This document shows, one piece after another, positions 5,710 to 7,566 of a DNA stretch of 7,566 nucleotides. The notes under the pieces are model-generated. The model did not search any database. It was not told the DNA's origin and saw only the letters and a program-made list of their open reading frames with translations. Source of the DNA: an uncultured Chloroflexota bacterium (GTDB lineage Bacteria > Chloroflexota > Dehalococcoidia > UBA2979); the NCBI GenBank assembly GCA_902827055.1, contig CADEHD010000095.1, positions 1 to 7,566 on the forward strand, written 5' to 3'. The position numbers were made by a program, and so were the translations under genes. How positions within the stretch are numbered: the stretch's first letter is position 1; every line of letters begins with the position of its first letter.

Positions 5710-6417
5710 ATGCCGAACTCGCCCTACTCGCCGCCCGAGGCCGATGCGCCGCGCTCGCCCGCGATGTGGCTGCAGGCGATGCTGCCGGAGATCGAGCCTG
5801 AGCGCGCGCCCGAGGCGTGCTGGGTGGCGTTCGCGAAAACCCGGTCGCCGGAGCACCACCCCCCGCTGTACTGGCTCGGGCGGGCGCTGGACGAGGTGGC
5901 ACGGACCGGCCTCGCGGAGGCCGTGGCTGCGCGCGTCCGAGAGGCGCATGGCGACCGCGCCTGCGCGGGCTGGAGCGAGGCGGATCAGCGGGTGCAGGAC
6001 GTGCTCAGCGAGGTCTGCGCCACCGCGTGGGTGCAGGAACACCTCGGCGCCCCCGAGCGACTCGAGGTTGCCGTGGAGCGCGCCGGCGTCAGCGCGACGC
6101 TGCTGCACGTGCCGTTCCTCGATGCGTGGGTGGCGCCGCAGCGGATGTGGCCCGTGCGGACCATGGACCAGCTGCTGCGGCAGGCCGCGGCGCGCTTCGA
6201 GGAGGCTGCGGCATCGATGCCGCGCGGCGCGCGCAGCCGGACCGTGTACCTCGATATTCCGCTCAACATGTTCGGATGGGCGCAGGACGTGGGGTACGCG
6301 GGGCCGAGCACCGAGCCGTTGCGAGCGGCCGTGAAGCACTTCGCGGGTGAGCATCACGTCGGCTACGTGCTCACGCGCCCGTTTCAGTGGGGCGTGCCCC
6401 TCGAGACCTGGTACTGA
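5710..6417 (+). CDS. Hypothetical protein, 235 aa, family not recognised
   Basis: I do not recognise this protein. It is soluble-looking, with no signal peptide or membrane segment, a Pro-rich N-terminus (residues 1-18), a helical middle rich in Ala/Glu/Arg, and more conserved-looking aromatic segments: ACWVAFAKTRSPEHHPPLYWLGRAL (about 36-60), LLHVPFLDAWVAPQRMW and YLDIPLNMFGWAQDVGY in the second half, and the C-terminus YVLTRPFQWGVPLETWY. HH and the Trp-rich blocks could mark a ligand or metal site, but no known motif is visible. ATG at 5710 is chosen because a TACTAT box lies 6 nt upstream and there is no better ribosome-bound start; the much longer open frame reaching back to 4282 is only the antisense of uppP and the SDR gene. 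Codon third positions are GC-rich, as in a real gene. It is divergent from uppP and convergent with marR with one base between stops. Confidence 0.75.
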   Translation: MPNSPYSPPEADAPRSPAMWLQAMLPEIEPERAPEACWVAFAKTRSPEHHPPLYWLGRALDEVARTGLAEAVAARVREAHGDRACAGWSEADQRVQDVLSEVCATAWVQEHLGAPERLEVAVERAGVSATLLHVPFLDAWVAPQRMWPVRTMDQLLRQAAARFEEAAASMPRGARSRTVYLDIPLNMFGWAQDVGYAGPSTEPLRAAVKHFAGEHHVGYVLTRPFQWGVPLETWY

Positions 6418-6418
6418 G

Positions 6419-6922
6419 CTAGCGAGTCGCGGACCGCGTCGCCGTCGTCGGACTGCGGTTCGAGGCCGCCTCGAGCCTTTGCATCACTGCCATGGCGCGT
6501 TCGAGCGTGGCGACCTCCACGGTGGGCAGGGTGCTGAGTTCGCGCACAAGCGATTCCACCCGCAGGCGCCGACCGGACTCCAGGAGCGCACGAGCCTCCG
6601 GGGTGGCGTGCAGCACCTGGGCTCGTCGGTCGCGTGGGTCTGGTTCGCGCCGGACGTAGCCGGCCGTCTCGAGGGCGGCGACCGTGCGGCTCATCGAGGG
6701 GGCCGTGACCTGCTCGGCCGCGGCGAGCGCCGTGAGGCTGCAGGGCCCGCCGAACACCAGGACGGAGAGCGCGGACGCCTTCGTGGGTGAGATGCCCATC
6801 GCGCGGTCAGAGAGGCGGATGCGACGCAGGAGGTGGATTGCCGCGCTGTTCAGCGACGCCGCCAGCGCCTCGAGGCGGGGGGTGTCGGGGGCAGACCTCG
6901 GGGCGACGGGAGTTGACGGCAT
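6419..6922 (-). CDS. MarR-family transcriptional regulator
   Basis: This winged-helix dimeric repressor is 167 aa from the chosen start. Seen: the N-terminal dimerisation helix (about 16-41), the helix-turn-helix around 61-90 (SLTALAAAEQVTAPSMSRTVAALETAGYV), and the wing with DPRDRR (95-100), the MarR hallmark, followed by the C-terminal dimerisation helices. The ligand is unknown. I chose ATG at 6920-6922 because a possible promoter, TTGTGT-N17-TAACTA, puts the transcription start at that codon. The alternative ATG at 6935-6937 gives five more residues but lies inside the palindromic operator. The gene is divergent from the VOC gene; the palindrome at 6928-6946 covers its presumed -10 region, so autorepression is likely. 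Its stop is one base from that of the convergent 235-aa gene. Confidence 0.92.
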   Translation of the reverse strand: MPSTPVAPRSAPDTPRLEALAASLNSAAIHLLRRIRLSDRAMGISPTKASALSVLVFGGPCSLTALAAAEQVTAPSMSRTVAALETAGYVRREPDPRDRRAQVLHATPEARALLESGRRLRVESLVRELSTLPTVEVATLERAMAVMQRLEAASNRSPTTATRSATR

Positions 6923-6927
6923 GCCTA

Positions 6928-6946
6928 TAGTTAGCATGTCTAACTA
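6928..6946. promoter_or_regulatory. MarR-type palindromic operator in the marR/VOC divergent region
   Basis: This perfect inverted repeat has 7-base arms and a 5-base spacer: TAGTTAG, CATGT, CTAACTA. AT-rich palindromes of this size (TTAG...CTAA core) are typical of MarR-family binding sites and stand out in the GC-rich background. It overlaps the putative -10 of marR and lies 64 bases upstream of the VOC start, so one bound dimer could control both genes. That MarR binds it is an inference from position and shape. Confidence 0.75.
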
Positions 6947-6956
6947 ACGAACACAA
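6928..6956 (-). promoter_or_regulatory. Candidate marR promoter
   Basis: On the minus strand TTGTGT (6951-6956) is followed after 17 bases by TAACTA (6928-6933), which ends 5 nt before the ATG at 6922. The -10 match is weak, but the spacing is right and the box lies inside the palindrome, as expected for an autoregulated MarR gene with a leaderless mRNA. Confidence 0.4.
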
Positions 6957-7010
6957 GCCAACCGACGCGACGGCGCGAGCGCCGAGCCGTGGGAGGCGAG
7001 GGGGGACATC

Positions 7011-7421
7011 GTGACCGAGGACCGCGGGTTCGGGCTGAGGCAGCTGGGGCAGGTCGCGCAGCCCGTGCGCGACATCGGGCGGGCCGTCGGGTTCTATCGC
7101 GACGTACTCGGGGCGCGTCACCTCGCGACGTTCGATCCGCCCGGGCTCGCGTTCTTCGACCTGGATGGCGTGCGCCTGATGCTCGACGCGATCGGGGAGG
7201 CGCAGCGATCCGGAACCCCGCTCTACTTCCGCGTTCCCGACGTGCATGCCGCGTGCGCCGCCCTCGTGGGGCGGGGCGTCAGCATCGAGGCGCCGCCCCA
7301 CCTCATCAACCGCGACGACGCCGGGGTGTTCGGCGCGCCCGGTGCGGAGACGTGGATGGCGTTCTTTCGCGACCCGGACGCGAACCTCCTCGCCGTGATG
7401 AGCGAGGTCTCGAGTACGTAG
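7011..7421 (+). CDS. VOC superfamily (glyoxalase/bleomycin-resistance-like) protein
   Basis: This 136-aa, single-domain vicinal-oxygen-chelate protein shows two beta-alpha-beta-beta-beta modules: LGQVAQPVRDIGRAVGFYRDVLG (12-34) opens the first, and LYFRVPDVHAACAALVGRGV opens the second, which ends with FFRDPDANLLAVMSEV. The usual first metal ligand (His in HVxxxV) is Gln14, and the usual Glu after DPDxN is Ala. These substitutions recur, as I recall, in related uncharacterised VOC proteins and argue against classical glyoxalase I. Possible roles are small-molecule binding, a lyase or epimerase-like reaction, or drug sequestration. The start is GTG at 7011, with GAGGGGGGA 4 nt upstream. The gene lies alone, divergent from marR, whose palindromic operator is upstream, and ends before a strong terminator. 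Regulation by the neighbouring MarR, with induction by a toxic substrate, is plausible but inferred. Confidence 0.87.
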   Translation: MTEDRGFGLRQLGQVAQPVRDIGRAVGFYRDVLGARHLATFDPPGLAFFDLDGVRLMLDAIGEAQRSGTPLYFRVPDVHAACAALVGRGVSIEAPPHLINRDDAGVFGAPGAETWMAFFRDPDANLLAVMSEVSST

Positions 7422-7456
7422 GCCGCGGTCGGGTCCGATGCGGGCGGCGGGTAGCG

Positions 7457-7491
7457 CAACAGGGGGCGCCTGCGAGCGCCCCCTGTTGTTT
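7457..7491 (+). terminator. Strong intrinsic terminator after the VOC gene
   Basis: The hairpin is a perfect 13-bp stem, CAACAGGGGGCGC (7457-7469), loop CTGCGA, GCGCCCCCTGTTG (7476-7488), followed by TTT on the plus strand. It lies 36 bases after the VOC stop codon. It also lies 17 bases beyond the stop of the converging gene on the right, so it may serve both, although only the plus strand has a short T-run. Confidence 0.8.
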
Positions 7492-7507
7492 CGGAGGGGC
7501 AGCGGCG

Positions 7508-7566
7508 TTAGTTGAGCGTCAGGCGCGACAGCGTTACGAACGCGCGATCCAGGTCACCGCGCGCCT
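7508..7566 (-). CDS. C-terminal end of a minus-strand gene, product unknown (partial)
   Basis: Only the last 18 codons and a TAA stop (7508-7510) are in the window, reading ARGDLDRAFVTLSRLTLN. The other two minus-strand frames hit stops within this stretch, the third codon positions are strongly G/C, and the stop is followed by the terminator hairpin at 7457-7488. These points support a real gene end. The protein family cannot be told from so short a piece. Confidence 0.45.
   Translation of the reverse strand, partial: ARGDLDRAFVTLSRLTLN

Noticed and set aside
4282..6417. A 711-codon plus-strand open frame that could be read as one large protein
   Set aside because: Its first two thirds are antisense to the clear SDR and uppP genes and read as low-complexity Arg/Glu/Gly-rich sequence. 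Only the part from 5710 looks like a protein.
6913..6931. TTGACG and TATAGT as a plus-strand promoter for the VOC gene
   Set aside because: The two hexamers are only 7 bases apart, too close for one sigma-70 promoter, and TTGACG lies inside the marR coding region. TATAGT alone remains a weak possibility.
1..7566. CRISPR arrays, tRNA or rRNA genes, insertion sequences, attachment sites
   Set aside because: No regularly spaced repeats, no cloverleaf-like segments, no transposase or integrase motifs and no terminal inverted repeats were found on reading both strands.

Overview
This is a high-GC (roughly 70 %) bacterial chromosomal window. It has dense short genes, frequent GTG starts and a mix of Shine-Dalgarno-led and apparently leaderless starts (a TAnnnT box directly upstream of the start codon). 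That combination suggests an uncultured soil- or sediment-type high-GC lineage, for example Actinomycetota, Chloroflexota or similar. The sequence alone does not settle the phylum. There is no transposase, integrase, phage gene, CRISPR array, rRNA or tRNA. The region looks like ordinary chromosome with a metabolic bias.

Layout from left to right: (1) a minus-strand EamA/DMT permease, cut short by an in-frame TAG 16 bases from the window edge; (2) a minus-strand pair, a crotonase-fold acyl-CoA enzyme followed by a DinB-like protein; (3) a 301-base divergent spacer, then a plus-strand DUF2306 membrane protein; (4) a minus-strand cluster, uppP, then an SDR with a complete active site, then a second SDR with a degenerate active site that starts inside the stop codon of the first (GTGA overlap); (5) a plus-strand orphan protein of 235 aa, divergent from uppP across a 102-base spacer in which both genes carry a TAnnnT box exactly 6 nt before the start; (6) a minus-strand MarR regulator whose stop lies one base from the orphan's stop; (7) a perfect 7+5+7 palindrome in the marR promoter, followed by a divergent VOC/glyoxalase-like gene; (8) a strong 13-bp terminator hairpin and the last 18 codons of a probable minus-strand gene.

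How the genes may work together: the crotonase and the SDR pair fit CoA-thioester or hydroxy/keto-acid metabolism, but they lie in separate transcription units and no substrate can be read from the sequence. The most interesting unit is the SDR/pseudo-SDR pair. It has the same architecture as known heteromeric SDRs in which one subunit is catalytically dead, such as BbsCD of anaerobic toluene degradation. The crotonase lacks both catalytic glutamates of classical enoyl-CoA hydratase, so it probably catalyses something else. The MarR/palindrome/VOC arrangement looks like a small local regulatory switch. UppP is the only clear housekeeping function (undecaprenyl pyrophosphate recycling).
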